Below, in pieces: positions 32,881-44,344 of a stretch of 64,000 nucleotides of DNA. The DNA is from Amia ocellicauda (Eukaryota > Chordata > Actinopteri > Amiiformes > Amiidae). A program made the translations under genes and the position numbers. Position 1 is the stretch's first letter, and the number at the start of each line of letters is the position of its first letter. Where the stretch lies: contig NC_089864.1 of NCBI RefSeq assembly GCF_036373705.1, forward strand, positions 16,383,501 to 16,447,500, written 5' to 3'. A model generated the notes under the pieces. That model saw only the letters and a program-made list of their open reading frames with translations. It ran no database searches and was not told where the DNA came from.

Positions 32881-35800
32881 TGTGTGCAGCAGTAATCCCA
32901 CGAACCATCTGTAGTGTAGCACCATAGGTAAGATTTCCTATAGGTGCCACACTTGTGTTCTGGTTTGCATGTTTTACCATTCAGAGCTACATAGGGATCT
33001 TTATCGGTACAACACTTACTCCAGTGGTTGGATTGATCAGTATAACACCAATGGTAGCTTTCCCCATAGGTGCTGCATTCATGGTCGTCTCGACAAGGTT
33101 CTCCATTTAAACCTACACTGTTTACAAAAGGCGGGCTGCAGTAATCCGAATCACTGTCAACCGTGTAACACCAATAATATGTCTTTCCATAAGTCCCACA
33201 TGGGTGATCTTGTCTGCATGGCTTACCACTTACAGTCACAGTGGAATACTGGGTGGAGCACCTGATTGATCGCTGTCCTGAATTGCACATGAAATCTTTC
33301 CTGGTGTGATCATACAGGCAGGGTGATGTGCAGCACTCTTTCTTCCCTTGATCAGTTGGACAGCTGCCGCTGGAACACGTCGTGCCTGCATTGCAATGTG
33401 TACCATCGGCTGTGATGACAGACTCAGGTGTAGACTTCTCTGGGATGAGTTTACAGATGTAATCGTCAAGTTTCTCAGCAGACCATGCCTTACGAAACTC
33501 ATCTCTGAAGTATGTCGGCCAGGAAGAGTGCACGTTCGACTTGGGTTCGAATATACAAGTAGTGATGGCATTGCGCTTCATGTACTCATTGTTGTCGAAC
33601 CACGCGGTCATATCCTTGTAGTTCAATTCTACCGTCATCTGAGTAATTCTGGGCTTTTTATCTGGTTCGTGACTGCCACTACGCCTCTGCCTCTTCGATA
33701 AGCTCGCAGTTAAAAGATTTTGCACATTTACATCTAAGGAAAATGCTCTTTGAAGCTGGGGGAGATGCAGTTTTGTAAAGAGTTGCTGTAGAATTTGTTT
33801 GGATTTCAGAGTATTAGAATAACAATCATCGTCAAAGATCTTCAGTTGAGGGCTGCTATATAGCTCACTCAGCCTGTCAACAAGATTAGGGATTGACATT
33901 ACTTGGATGATGGCATCTGCTTTATTCTCTCCTATGTAACCTATAGAAAATGAATCCTGCTCATCATTATGCTTAAAGCACAAAGCAGTCCACATGTGAC
34001 TGGGAATTGTAACCCTACTAAATTCCCGTTCTTCTTCAGTGGCGTCCAACCCTGGCACAGGGATTCTGTTTCTGTCACAAAATAGGGGGTTCCCTTCCAA
34101 GAAAGGTCTAGTACTATACTTCTCAAATAATCCTCATATTTTTTCCAGTGGATTCGATTGAAACACGCATCCATCGGCACAGCATTGGTCAGCGTGAAAG
34201 TGGCGACACGGCCTTCGTTACACTGATAATTATTTGGGTTTAAGTGTCCACGGTCATAGTCGGTGTGTTCATAATCCTCGTTGAGCGCTTGATTTAGTTT
34301 GATCAGGTCTTTGTTTTGTCTTGCAAGAGTCATGTCTTCTCCATCAAGGTTAGAAATCTAAAAAACAATGCATAATATATTACTGTAATACTGTACAGTA
34401 TGTGTATTTTCTTTTGTATGCGGGGCTATGTAAATCTGTATACAATACAGTACAGTATGTACTGTATGTTTATACCACGTGAAAAAAGGAAAACGAAAAC
34501 ATGAAAAAAGTCATTGCAAGCATACAAAATCAAACAATTTAAACAAAACCATTGCATTTACCTTAACCCTATCACTTAGTCACTGTCCAGTCTTGACTTG
34601 AATGACACAATAGGGTGGAATAACAGAAATACAGAATCACTGAAATAACAGTAATTTGGGTCTTGCGTAACCCGTGGAGCATCTGTATTTATTCTCAGAT
34701 AGAAAAATGTACACCTCTTCAAAAGAAACACTATGTGGGCCCTGAAGTGCAAAACGCAAAAGCAAAAGAAACATGCAACTGCAAAAAGCAGAAAGCAAAT
34801 GCAAAAAGACTTTACTATTCATAAGGTGTACAGGGCTTGGCAGAGAAAGAGTGTCTCATTCACAGTCAGTGTGCATGCAAATTCATTTGCACATGCATAG
34901 GTTTTGTTTTTGCAATTTTGCAATTTTCTCTGCTATTTCAATGAGACTTGCTAAGTTTAATGCTAAAAATGTCAATGCTAGAACTGGCTTCTATGGTGGC
35001 CCTGAATTGCAAAACACAAAAGCAAAAAGAAACATGCAATTGCAAAAAGAAAAACACAAAAACAAAAATAAAAACGCAATTGCAAAATGAGAAATGCAAA
35101 TGCATAAAGAAAAACACAAATGCAAACAGAAACATATAAACAAAAAGCACCACGCAAGTGCAAAAGGAAGAACAGAAATGCAAGAAGAGAAACACAAAAA
35201 CAAACAGCAGATTGAGGATTATTTTCTGTTCTTCCTTTTGCATTTGTTTTTGTGTTTCTCTTCTTGCATTTCTGTTCTTCCTTTTGCATTTGCATGGTGC
35301 TTTTTGTTTATATGTTTCTGTTTGCATTTGTGTTTTTCTTTATGCATTTGCATTTCTCATTTTGCAATTGCGTTTTTATTTTTGTTTTTGTGTTTTTCTT
35401 TTTGCAATTGCATGTTTCTTTTTGCTTTTGTGTTTTGCACTTCAGGGCCACCATAGAAGCCAGTTCTAGCATTGACATTTTTAGCATTAAACTTAGCAAG
35501 TCTCATTGAAATAGCAGAGAAAATTGCAAAATTGCAAAAACAAAACCTATGCATGTGCAAATGAATTTGCATGCACACTGACTGTGAATGAGACACTCTT
35601 TCTCTGCCAAGCCCTGTACACCTTATGAATAGTAAAGTCCTCAATTATTTCAGGTTATAGAGCTGTAAACACACATAGGCATGCATGTGAATAACATCAT
35701 TAATAAGAATACTGTGACTACTAATAACAACAACTAAATAGCAGTGGCGGTTCTACACCATTTCAACTGGGGGGGCCAGGCTGGGGCCAGTTGTACTATT

Positions 35801-37757
35801 AGAGGGCCCAGTTACATTAGACATTATTGTTCTCCTATTATTTTCTTCACTGCATTGCAGGCATTAATAGGCAAAAGACCATGTTTAAAATCATTCAGCA
35901 GTTTATTCTTTACATTTTCATTATATGTTAATGACTGGCTGCACTGGTGGGTCCTCTCAGGATTTGCCGATATCTGTGGAAGAAAAATAAAATCATTAAA
36001 AAGTATCTATTTGGGTAATTTGAGACACATACCATAGGAATCAGACAACTTCTGAAATCAATCAGATATATTTATCAAAAGCCCAATAGCATCTTAAATG
36101 AGATCATTCATTTGAATCATAAACCTACACATTTACATACACCATAAGAACGGACTAATTGCACTGCTTTACAAGTAACCACAGATTTATTCAACACCAC
36201 AAACCTGATGGTCCAGTGCTTGTGGACGCACATGGCTCCTCTGTTGGTGTCTCACTCTCAGCCTCTCTCTCTCCATCTGTCTCCCCTTCCTGCTCTACTA
36301 TGCCTTCACTCTCAGACTGTCCAATGGACCAGTCTTCCTGCCTTCTCTCTGCAGGCTCTTGACTCTCTCCGCACCTGAATCATTTGGCTGTCTGACTTTC
36401 TGCCTTGTCTTTTCTTTGGAAGAAGGACATTATGTCCTTTTTTCTCTTCATTTTGGTGAGAACTATAGAGCAAAAGCAATGGGGACCCAACCCATTAATT
36501 AATTTACTTAAAATAACTGACTTGCTAGGTGGCCATCTATCAAGTTTAACCGTTTAACGTTACAATGTGAATACGGAGTGTGGTTTAAGTCAAAGTACTC
36601 TCAGCACAATGGTTTTTAAAAAAAAAAAAATAGTATACACTTTTTCATATTGCCATACATTTTCGATGCCCGACTGTTATAATTAGCTACTCAAGCAAAA
36701 AACAATGCAAACGAATACACAGCCCAGGATTCCAGCCTATTAGTTAATTCATTCAAAAAGAAAATAAATGGCCAGGTTAACATGAGCTGATCTAACGTTA
36801 CACTTCTGCAATGGATTTAATAGCTAACTATGTTACAATTAAAACATATTAAACATTTTGCTCACCTTGCTTTATTTCCTTCTTCTTGGTCGCGATCGCT
36901 GTCTTGCTTGAATGATATTATTCGCGCTGAATTTCTTTCAACTTGCAGATCCATTTGTTGCGTGTTGGGATACTTTTGCGTTCCGCCTAAAGGGGTCCCA
37001 CTAGAAAATGTGCCGGGTTACTTTAGTGTTCAGCTTTGCCACTGTATAATAACGGATGTAAAAAACCCAACATGATCGCAAAAATATATTATGTGATAAT
37101 TATTTCAAACTCCGTATTTAGCGGGGCTACAAGGGGGGCCAAGCTTGTTATCACAGGGGCACTGGCCCCTCCTGGCCCCCCTTAGGACCGCCAGTCCTAA
37201 ATAGTACCTGTGGTTCAATAAACCAGTCTTCTCTTCTCTGTGCAACATTGTACAACACTGAGCAGTGATTTAATAGGCAGAGAGAGAGAGAGAGAGAGAG
37301 TGAAAGAGCAGTGATTTAATAAGCAGACAATGAGAGAGCGGTGATTAAATAAGCAGACTGAGAGTGCAGTGATTTAATAAGCAGAGAGAGAGAGCAGTGA
37401 AACTTTATATGAAACTTACATCTAATATAACTGTGACTACTATTAACAACAACAAGTAAATAGTACCTGTGGTTCAATAAACCAGACTTCTCTTCTCTGT
37501 GCAACATTGTCTCTGCAGGTAAAGTGAAAATTGTAGGCACTGTACACTGGTATCCGATGACTTTTGGAATACAGGGATGCGTAGTAGTAGAAACGTTTTT
37601 TCTGGCAGATTTTTGCAGCATTCTGATCTATACCTGTGGGTTCAGTGTTTTCGTAAAAGAATTCCTTACACAATGAAAAGTCGTCAACCACATGAGCTTC
37701 CAAGCCAAGAGGCCAAGCAGCAAGTGCTGAAATGAGAAACAGAACCATAGGAGCCAT
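32877..37757 (-). CDS. ENDOD1-like secreted DNA/RNA non-specific endonuclease with Cys-rich repeats; one frameshift
   Basis: Exon 1 (37757-37467, 97 residues) begins MAPMVLFLISALAAWPLGLE, a signal peptide, followed by ENDOD1-family sequence (TEPTGIDQNAAKICQK, RIPVYSAY). It ends at a GT donor. Exon 2 (34357-32877) carries the nuclease motif DRGHLNPNNYQ (residues about 132-142), whose histidine is catalytic in this family, and FTLTNAVPMDACFNRIHW. Near 34075 (residue about 192) the frame breaks: one missing base separates the nuclease frame from the downstream frame, which continues IPSHMWTALCFKHND. With that base counted the protein is about 590 residues. The C-terminus has a Cys-rich region and three tandem repeats of the form GxxCxxxHxCxTYxxSYxWCYT. 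The intron (34358-37466) holds a large palindrome and a hAT insertion. The break may be a sequencing error, an allele or pseudogenisation. The substrate and exact orthology are unknown. Confidence 0.85.
34736..34807. repeat. Partial copy of the palindrome-core repeat
   Basis: A-rich sequence starting GGGCCCTGAAGTGCAAAACG that resembles the start of the core at 34999. It abuts the left arm of the large palindrome. Confidence 0.6.
34808..35639. repeat. Large palindrome (about 0.8 kb) in the ENDOD1-like intron
   Basis: The left arm starts GACTTTACTATTCATAAGG at 34808 and the right arm ends with its reverse complement at 35639. The arms of about 400 bp match almost base for base around a short centre near 35223. 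An inner A/T-rich part (about 34999-35452) is bounded by TGGCCCTGAA and TTCAGGGCCA and built of GCAAAAAGAAA-like units, as in a foldback or MITE. The outer arms are more complex sequence. Confidence 0.9.
35742..37196 (-). mobile_element. hAT transposon, non-autonomous, with 8-bp target duplication
   Basis: It is bounded by the direct repeat CTAAATAG (35734-35741 and 37197-37204), the 8-bp size typical of hAT. The ends are CAGTGGCGGTTCTA on the left and TAGGACCGCCAGTC on the right. The minus strand near 36450-36180 encodes a typical hAT transposase N-terminus (KRKKDIMSFFQRKDK, then acidic Ser/Glu-rich sequence). The catalytic part is missing. Confidence 0.87.
37205..37410. repeat. Local duplication of the exon-1 donor region and short GA-rich tandem units
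   Basis: 37205-37251 (TACCTGTGGTTCAATAAACC...) repeats the end of ENDOD1-like exon 1 with its splice donor (37463-37511). The preceding 35710-35741 repeats the adjoining intron, so one duplicate was split by the hAT element. 37258-37400 holds several GCAGTGATTTAATAAGCAG units and a GA microsatellite; a related unit occurs near 38605. Confidence 0.7.
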
Positions 37758-38340
37758 TGAGAAAGAGTAAACCCTGTGCCTGCTTGTCATACTGACACAA
37801 CACTTCATATCTGTAGGCACTCAGTACCCCACATAGGATGGCCTTGATTTTCAATTATTGTATAACTTTGTCAAAGCTGACTGGTTAGACATGTGTTTAT
37901 TCTCGTTTGTTAGTAGTTATGTAACTGATGCATTTGGCCAAGAATAACATGAAAACACAAATAAATGGTCTAAAAACTAATTTGCTGAGGCAGCAAAATC
38001 AAGAAACTCTCCCAAACAGCCTTGCCTCTTAATCAGCCTGTACCTCACTTTCTCTCTGCTGGCTGGATCCACCATGATCAGTTTGTCCGAGGAGAAGTGT
38101 GGAGAACGGGGCTGCATCAAAACTACATATTAAAAGACAAAACAAAGTGACAACAACTCTTTATGATTGTTCATGGAATTGCAATACAGAAATTTAAAAC
38201 TATCTCTGCAGCAATTGAGAGAATAAAACAAATATCTATAGAGTTCTGTATAGGGTTAGCAAAATCCCTATAGAATACAAAATAATGTCAATGAAGTTCT
38301 ACAGACAACAGCTCTATAGAATGCAAAAGAATACTATACA
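37680..38340. repeat. Tandem duplication unit of the ENDOD1-like 5' region (source)
   Basis: The signal-peptide part of exon 1 and about 580 bp of its upstream flank match 40800-43040 once the Tc1 there is removed. Long shared blocks include the region around GCTGGCTGGATCCACCATGA. Confidence 0.85.
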
Positions 38341-39072
38341 ATCCTACGGGACTGCTTCACAGAGCTAATTCCTGATACAACCCCTGCTCCATCATAGACA
38401 TGTGTGCATCTGTGTTATTAACCCCCTTGCATTGTCCATTGGCTGCGTTTGATTTTTACTGTTTTTATACACAGTGTATCATTGGCAATTCATTACCAAA
38501 AAGCATTTTTATTTAGGTTTGTGTATGTTCAATTGTGAAGAAACTCCTTAAATTGACCTTAGGTAAAACTACTTATATACAAAACGTTAGTGTTAGCAGT
38601 GAGAGTGCAGTGATTTAATAAGCCATGAGTGAGAGAGCAGTGAAACGTCAGTTGTTTACATGAAAGCAAATGCAAGATGATTCAATAGTAAGCTGTTTTA
38701 ACCGTTTACAGCAGACAGTATTTCCATGGCTGTCTTCCATGAAACTGTTTTCCCCGATGGATTTATGACCTGTGAATAAAACATCAAAGCAATCTTGTTC
38801 TGGGTCACTTTAAGGGATGAAAGGTGAATAACCAAACCTTTATTAAAATGCTGTGTGTTGGGAGTGACAGGATATTGCTCATTGTTTAGGTGTCATAGCA
38901 GATAGCGCAGAGTCACTGGGAATGAGAAGCAGCATGCTAGTTTTTGCCCATTTCTAATGTATTTTCCATTCTACTTCAAAATAAGTTTTCAATTTTTGAG
39001 AAACATGTCTACTAAAATAATCTTCAGCTATATGAAACACAGCTTCATGTAGTTATATTTGGACCTGCTATA
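38341..39072. other. No recognised gene
   Basis: Spacer with one short unit (near 38605) like the tandem units at 37300-37400. Confidence 0.4.
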
Positions 39073-40284
39073 CACCGATCAGCCATAACATTATGACCAC
39101 CTGCCTAATATCGTGTAGGTCCCCCTTTGGCCACCAAAACAGCCCTGACCCCTCGAGGCATGGACTCCACTAGACCTCTGAAGGTGTGCTGTGGTATCTG
39201 GCACCAAGACGTTAGCAGCAGATCCTTTAAGTCCTGTAAGTTGCGAGGTGGGGCCTCCATGGATCTGACTTGTTTGTCCAGCACATCCCACAGATGCTCG
39301 ATTGGATTGAGATCTGGGGAATTTGGAGGCCAAGTCAACACCTTGAACTCATTGTTGTGTTCCTCAAACCTTTCATGAACCATTTTTGCTTTGTGGCAGG
39401 GCACCTTATCCTGCTGAAAGAGGCCAATGCCATCGGGGAATACCATTTCCATGAAAGGGTGTACATGGTCTGCAACAATGCTTAGGTAGGTGGTATGTGT
39501 CAAAATAACATCCACATGAATGGCAGGACCCAAGGTTTCACAGCAGAACATTGCCCAAAGCATCACACTTGCCTTTTTCCCATAGTGCATCCTGGTGCCA
39601 TGTGTTCTCCAGGTAAGCGACTAACATGCACCCAGCCATCAAGTTAACATGATGTAAAAGAAAATGTGATTCATCAGACCAGGCCACCTTCCTCCATTGC
39701 TCCATGGTCCAGTTCTGATGCTCACGTGCCCATTGTAGATGCCTTCGGCAGGGGACAGGGGTCAGCATGGGCACCATGACTGGTCTGCGGCTACGCAGCC
39801 CCATGCGCAACAAACTGCGATGCACTGTGTGTTCTGACACCTTTCCATCAGAACCAGCATTCACTTTTTCAGCAATTTGAGCTACAGTAGCTCGTCTGTT
39901 GGATCAGACCACACGGGCCAGCCTTTGCTCCCCACGTGCATCAATGAGCCTTGACCGCCCATGACCCCGTTGCTGGTTCACTGCTTTTCCTTCCTCGGAC
40001 CACTTTTGATAGGTACTGAACACTGCAGACTGAGAACACCCCACAAGAGCTGCAGTTTTGGAGATGCTCTGACCCAGTCGTCTAGCCATCACAATGTGGC
40101 CCTTGTCAAAGTCACTCAATCCTTACGCTTGCTCATTTTTCCTGCTTCTAACACATCATCTTGGAGTACAAAATGTTCACTTGCTGCCTAATATATCCAA
40201 CCCACTGACCGGTGCCATGATAACGAGATTATCAGTGTTATTCACTTCACCAGTCAGTGGTCATAATGTTATGGCTGATCAGTG
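39073..40284 (-). mobile_element. Second-family DD36E Tc1/mariner element, broken
   Basis: The 1212-bp element is flanked by TA (39071-39072, 40285-40286). Its inverted repeats begin CACCGATCAGCCATAACATT on the left and CACTGATCAGCCATAACATT in reverse on the right. Transposase pieces lie on the minus strand in at least three frames (40119-39904, 39864-39538, 39590-39105). WSDESHF, FQQDKVPCH and NPIEHLW are still readable. I again count 36 residues between the second D and the E. Frameshifts make it inactive. Confidence 0.92.
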
Positions 40285-40799
40285 TATATAGCAGAATAGA
40301 AACTAGGCAGAGACTTTATAAATATCCCGGAATGGAGGCTGGCTTGTTGGAACAAGATATGTTATGAATCATTATATAGTGGGATGGTTTTAGTAATTGT
40401 AAAATTACCCTTAGTAGATAAAACCACCCAAGAGTGATACCCTATGGACAGCCATTACACATGTTGTGTCGCACTAGCTAAATTAAGATTATATGATTAC
40501 ATAACTAGTAATCTTCATCTATCACTTGATTTATTTTTGTTTTACCATGAGAGTTTGCCTCACCTAAACCCTTCCTGAAAAACAGTGCTTGAATTTGCTC
40601 CATTGCAAAAGTTGGTAATCTATCCTCTACAGTGATGGCCATGGGTATTGAAGCACCTTATAATTTAACATACTCACAAGCTATTATTGATACGTTTACT
40701 TTAAAGTCATGCTGGTAAACTAAACAAGACAGTATCAATACTTTTGGCTCAGCTGGTTGAAAAATAGATGGCTGCAGATTAAGTATTACTGCATTACCA
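40285..40799. other. No recognised gene
   Basis: AT-rich spacer between a Tc1 element and the duplicated ENDOD1-like 5' end. Confidence 0.4.
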
Positions 40800-40971
40800 A
40801 ACCACTTCAAACCATGAGGCCAACCAACAAGTGAAACAGACCATAGGAGCCATTGGGAAAGAGAAAACCATGCACTTGCCTATCATATTGACAATACTTC
40901 ATATTTCAAACCCTGTGCTTGCCTATCATACTGACACACTTTATATCTGTAGTCACTCGGTACCCCATATA

Positions 40972-42536
40972 CAGTGAGGGCAAAAAGTATTTGATCCCCT
41001 GCTGATTTTGTACGTTTGCCCACTGACAAAGAAATGATCAGTCTATAATTTTAATGGTAGGTGTATTTTAACAGTGAGAGACAGAATAACAACAAAAAAA
41101 TCCAGAAAAATGCATTTCAAAAAAGTTATAAATTGATTTGCATGTTAATGAGGGAAATAAGTATTTGACCCCTTCGACTTAGTACTTGGTGGCAAAACCC
41201 TTGTTGGTAATCACAGAGGTCAGACGTTTCTTGTAGTTGGCCACCAGGTTTGCACACATCTCAGGAGGGATTTTGTCCCACTCCTCTTTGCAGATCCTCT
41301 CCAAGTCATTAAGGTTTTGAGGCTGACGTTTGGCAACTCGAACCTGAAGCTCCCTCCACAGATTTTCTATGGGATTAAGGTCTGGAGACTGGCTAGGCCA
41401 CTCCAGGACCTTAATGTGCTTCTTCTTGAGCCACTCCTTTGTTGCCTTGGCTGTGTGTTTTGGGTCATTGTCATGCTGGAATACCCATCCAAGACCCATT
41501 TTTAATGCCCTGGCTGAGGGAAGGAGGTTCTCACCCAAGATTTGACAGTACATGGCCCCGTCCATCGTCCCTTTGATGTGGTGCAGTTGTCCTGTCCCCT
41601 TAGCAGAAAAACACCCCCAAAGCATAATATTTCCACCTCCATGTTTGACGGTGGGGATGGTGTTCTTGGGGTCATTCCTCCTCCTCCAAACACGGCGAGT
41701 TGAGTTGATGCCAAAGAGCATCTCACCACAACACTTTCACCCAGTTCTCCTCTGAATGTTCATTGGCAAACTTCAAACGGGCCTGTACATGTGCTTTCTT
41801 GAGCAGGGGGACCTTGCGGGCGCTGCAGGATTTCAGTCCTTCACGGCGTAGTGTGTTACCAATTGTTTTCTTGGTGACTATGGTCCCAGCTGCCTTGAGA
41901 TCATTAACAAGATCCTCCCGTGTAGTTCTGGGCTGATTCCTCACCGTTCTCATGATCATTGAAACTCCACGAGGTGAGATCTTGCATGGAGCCCCAGACC
42001 GAGGGAGACTGACAGTTATTTTGTGTTTCTTCCATTTGCGAATAATCGCACCAACTGTTGTCACCTTCTCACCAAGCTGCTTGGTGATGGTCTTGTAGCC
42101 CATTCCAGCCTTGTGTAGGTCTACAATCTTGTCCCTGCCATCCTTGGACAGCTCTATGGTCTTGGCCATGGTGGAGAGTTTGGAATCTGATTGATTGATT
42201 GCTTCTGTGGACAGGTGTCTTTTATACAGGTAACGAGCTGAGATTAGGAGCTCTCCCTTTAAGAGAGTGCTCCTAATCTCAGCTCGTTACCTGTATAAAA
42301 GACACCTGGGAGCCAGAAATCTTGCTGATTGATAGGGGATCAAATACTTATTTCCCTCATTAACATGCAAATCAATTTATAACTTTTTTGAAATGCATTT
42401 TTCTGGATTTTTTTGTTGTTATTCTGTCTCTCACTGTTAAAATACACCTACCATTAAAATTATAGACTGATCATTTCTTTGTCAGTGGGCAAACGTACAA
42501 AATCAGCAGGGGATCAAATACTTTTTTCCCTCACTG
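40972..42536 (-). mobile_element. Tc1 element, DD34E type, complete ends, broken transposase
   Basis: The 1565-bp element is flanked by TA (40970-40971, 42537-42538), with long inverted repeats beginning CAGTGAGGGCAAAAAGTATT. The transposase frame starts at 42169 ([20 protein letters not shown]). It is interrupted at about 41725 by a stop and a 14-bp deletion that removes the SDETKIE segment holding the first catalytic aspartate. It then continues to 41179 with HDNDPKHT and NPIENLW (34 residues between D and E). The insertion site is empty in the source duplicate near 37835. Confidence 0.93.
42212..42308. repeat. Perfect 40-bp inverted repeat carrying two TATA boxes, inside Tc1
   Basis: The arms 42212-42251 and 42269-42308 are exact reverse complements around a 17-bp loop. 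Each arm contains TATAAAAG facing outward. The left arm's box points at the transposase start 45 bp away, so it probably serves as the promoter. The copy near 53472-53568 has two mismatches. Confidence 0.85.
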
Positions 42537-43040
42537 TAGGATGGCCTTGATTTTCGGTTATTCTATAACTTTTTCTAAGGTGACTGGCTTAGACATGTTT
42601 ATTCTAGTTTGTTTGTAACTCACACATTCTGCCAAGAATAACATGAAAACATAAATAAACGAATTTGCGGAGGCAGCAAAAGCAAGAAACTCTCCCAAAC
42701 AGCCTTGCCTCTTACTCAGCCTGTACCTCACTTTCTCCCTGCTGGCTGGATCCACCATGATCAGTTTGTCCGAGGAGAAGTGTGGAGAACGGGGCTGCAT
42801 CAAAACTACATATTAAAGACAAAACAAAGTGACAACAACCCTTTATGATCTTTTATGGAATTCCATACAGAAATGTAAAACTATCTCCATAGAGCTATAC
42901 ATTTTCAAAAAAATATCCATTTCATTTTAGAGAATAAAAACAAATCCATAGAGTTCTAGGAGATTAACAATCAGTATATAATTCTATAGAGTACAAACTA
43001 ATGTAAATTGAGTTCTACAGAGGATGATACATTTCCATAG

Positions 43041-44344
43041 AGAATGTAAGATTTAGTAGAATTGTAACATCTCTGTTTCTACAGACTCTATAAAGAGTTC
43101 AGGCATTTGCAAAATCCATATAGATTTCTAGAATATCACGCATATTGAGAGGAACAGTAGTGAAACTACCGAGATTCTCTATACAACTCTAAGGGTTTAG
43201 CGGTTTTTACCTTGTTGCAGATGCAAAACTAAAATCACTTAGAATTACCATCTATACCAGCAGCAAAAGTCCTTTACCTCAAAAACGTACATACCTCTTA
43301 TACACAATGAGATGTCGTCAAACTCAGTTGAAATCTCTGATAAATTGTAGTTCCTCGTTTAATTACAAATAAAGGAATGATTTGGTAGGAATAAATGCAT
43401 GGTTTAAATAAATGCATAGAGGAATAAATACATTTCAATACGGTGACTGTTATACCCCTTCCCGTGATAAACCAGGTGGAATTGCGTGGAATGAGCCGAG
43501 ACTGTGATTCTTTTTTTGTAACCATAGGGAGCCGAGCTGTGGCAGGACGCAGTCTCTTCTACCCGGTTATTGTCTACTACGCCACTTTGGGAATTTCACC
43601 CAAATACATACTTAAAGCTAAAGATCAATTCCCCAATGCAGGCCCCCCTTAAACAAATAACAGTAAGCAAAGACGTGCAAATAACAGACAGTAACAGTTT
43701 ATTCCGTATATGACAGGACTAGTTAAAAATATTAAAAACTAATTACAAGTGTTGTAACCAATAAAAACCCATACAGAGATACAAACATTAAAACAAAACA
43801 TACCTCTAAGCAAATCGCGATCACCTCAAGCGCCCTGGCATAAGGGAAGGTAGAGACTTGCTCCCCACACTAGGAAGCTCATTTCTATATCCCATTAAAC
43901 CCATTAAAGAAGTTACCTGCACCAGCTGCATTTAATAATGAGGACCAATTAACCTCAGTGGGTACATTTTGATAGATCAATCAGTTTGACTATGCAGTAA
44001 ATCTTTGTAGGGACCAAAATCTTGAATCTTTTTTCAGCTATCAATGGGACCGGGACAGAGACTCGTGACATTGATTTAAACTTTTTTAGTTTTTAGTTTT
44101 TTGTTTTCTCTTGCATACCAAGATTTCGAGCTGGTCGCGTTGGACAAGTAGTTGCACCACAATTTAGTGGACTTTATTCAATTGTTCTGCCAAATACTGA
44201 TCTTATCTGTTCAGTAAAAATGTGTGCTAAGTATGCTATCCTGTGCTAACTAGATGAGCAGGAATAAGGAATACTGTGTTGTAACTGAAGTTTTTATATT
44301 TTAAAGAATTTTCTGTACTAAATAAAGCCTATTTATAATCGTAT
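43041..44344. other. No recognised gene
   Basis: Spacer with a 69-residue open frame (43443-43652) of unknown nature. Nothing else was identified. Confidence 0.4.

Larger units (their letters stand above)
40800..43040 (-). pseudogene. Truncated tandem copy of the ENDOD1-like gene 5' end
   Basis: On the minus strand at about 40853-40801 the copy still starts ATGGCTCCTATGGT like the real exon 1. A short deletion in the signal-peptide codons shifts the frame and the match stops after about 50 bp. Upstream flank follows to 40971, is split by a Tc1 element (40972-42536) and resumes at 42539 with GGATGGCCTTGATTTTC, matching 37837 onward. Homology fades near 43040. No nuclease exon accompanies it. 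Confidence 0.83.

Noticed and set aside
34938-35509. Several Phe/Cys- or Lys-rich open frames on both strands
   Set aside because: They arise from the low-complexity core of the large palindrome read in many frames.
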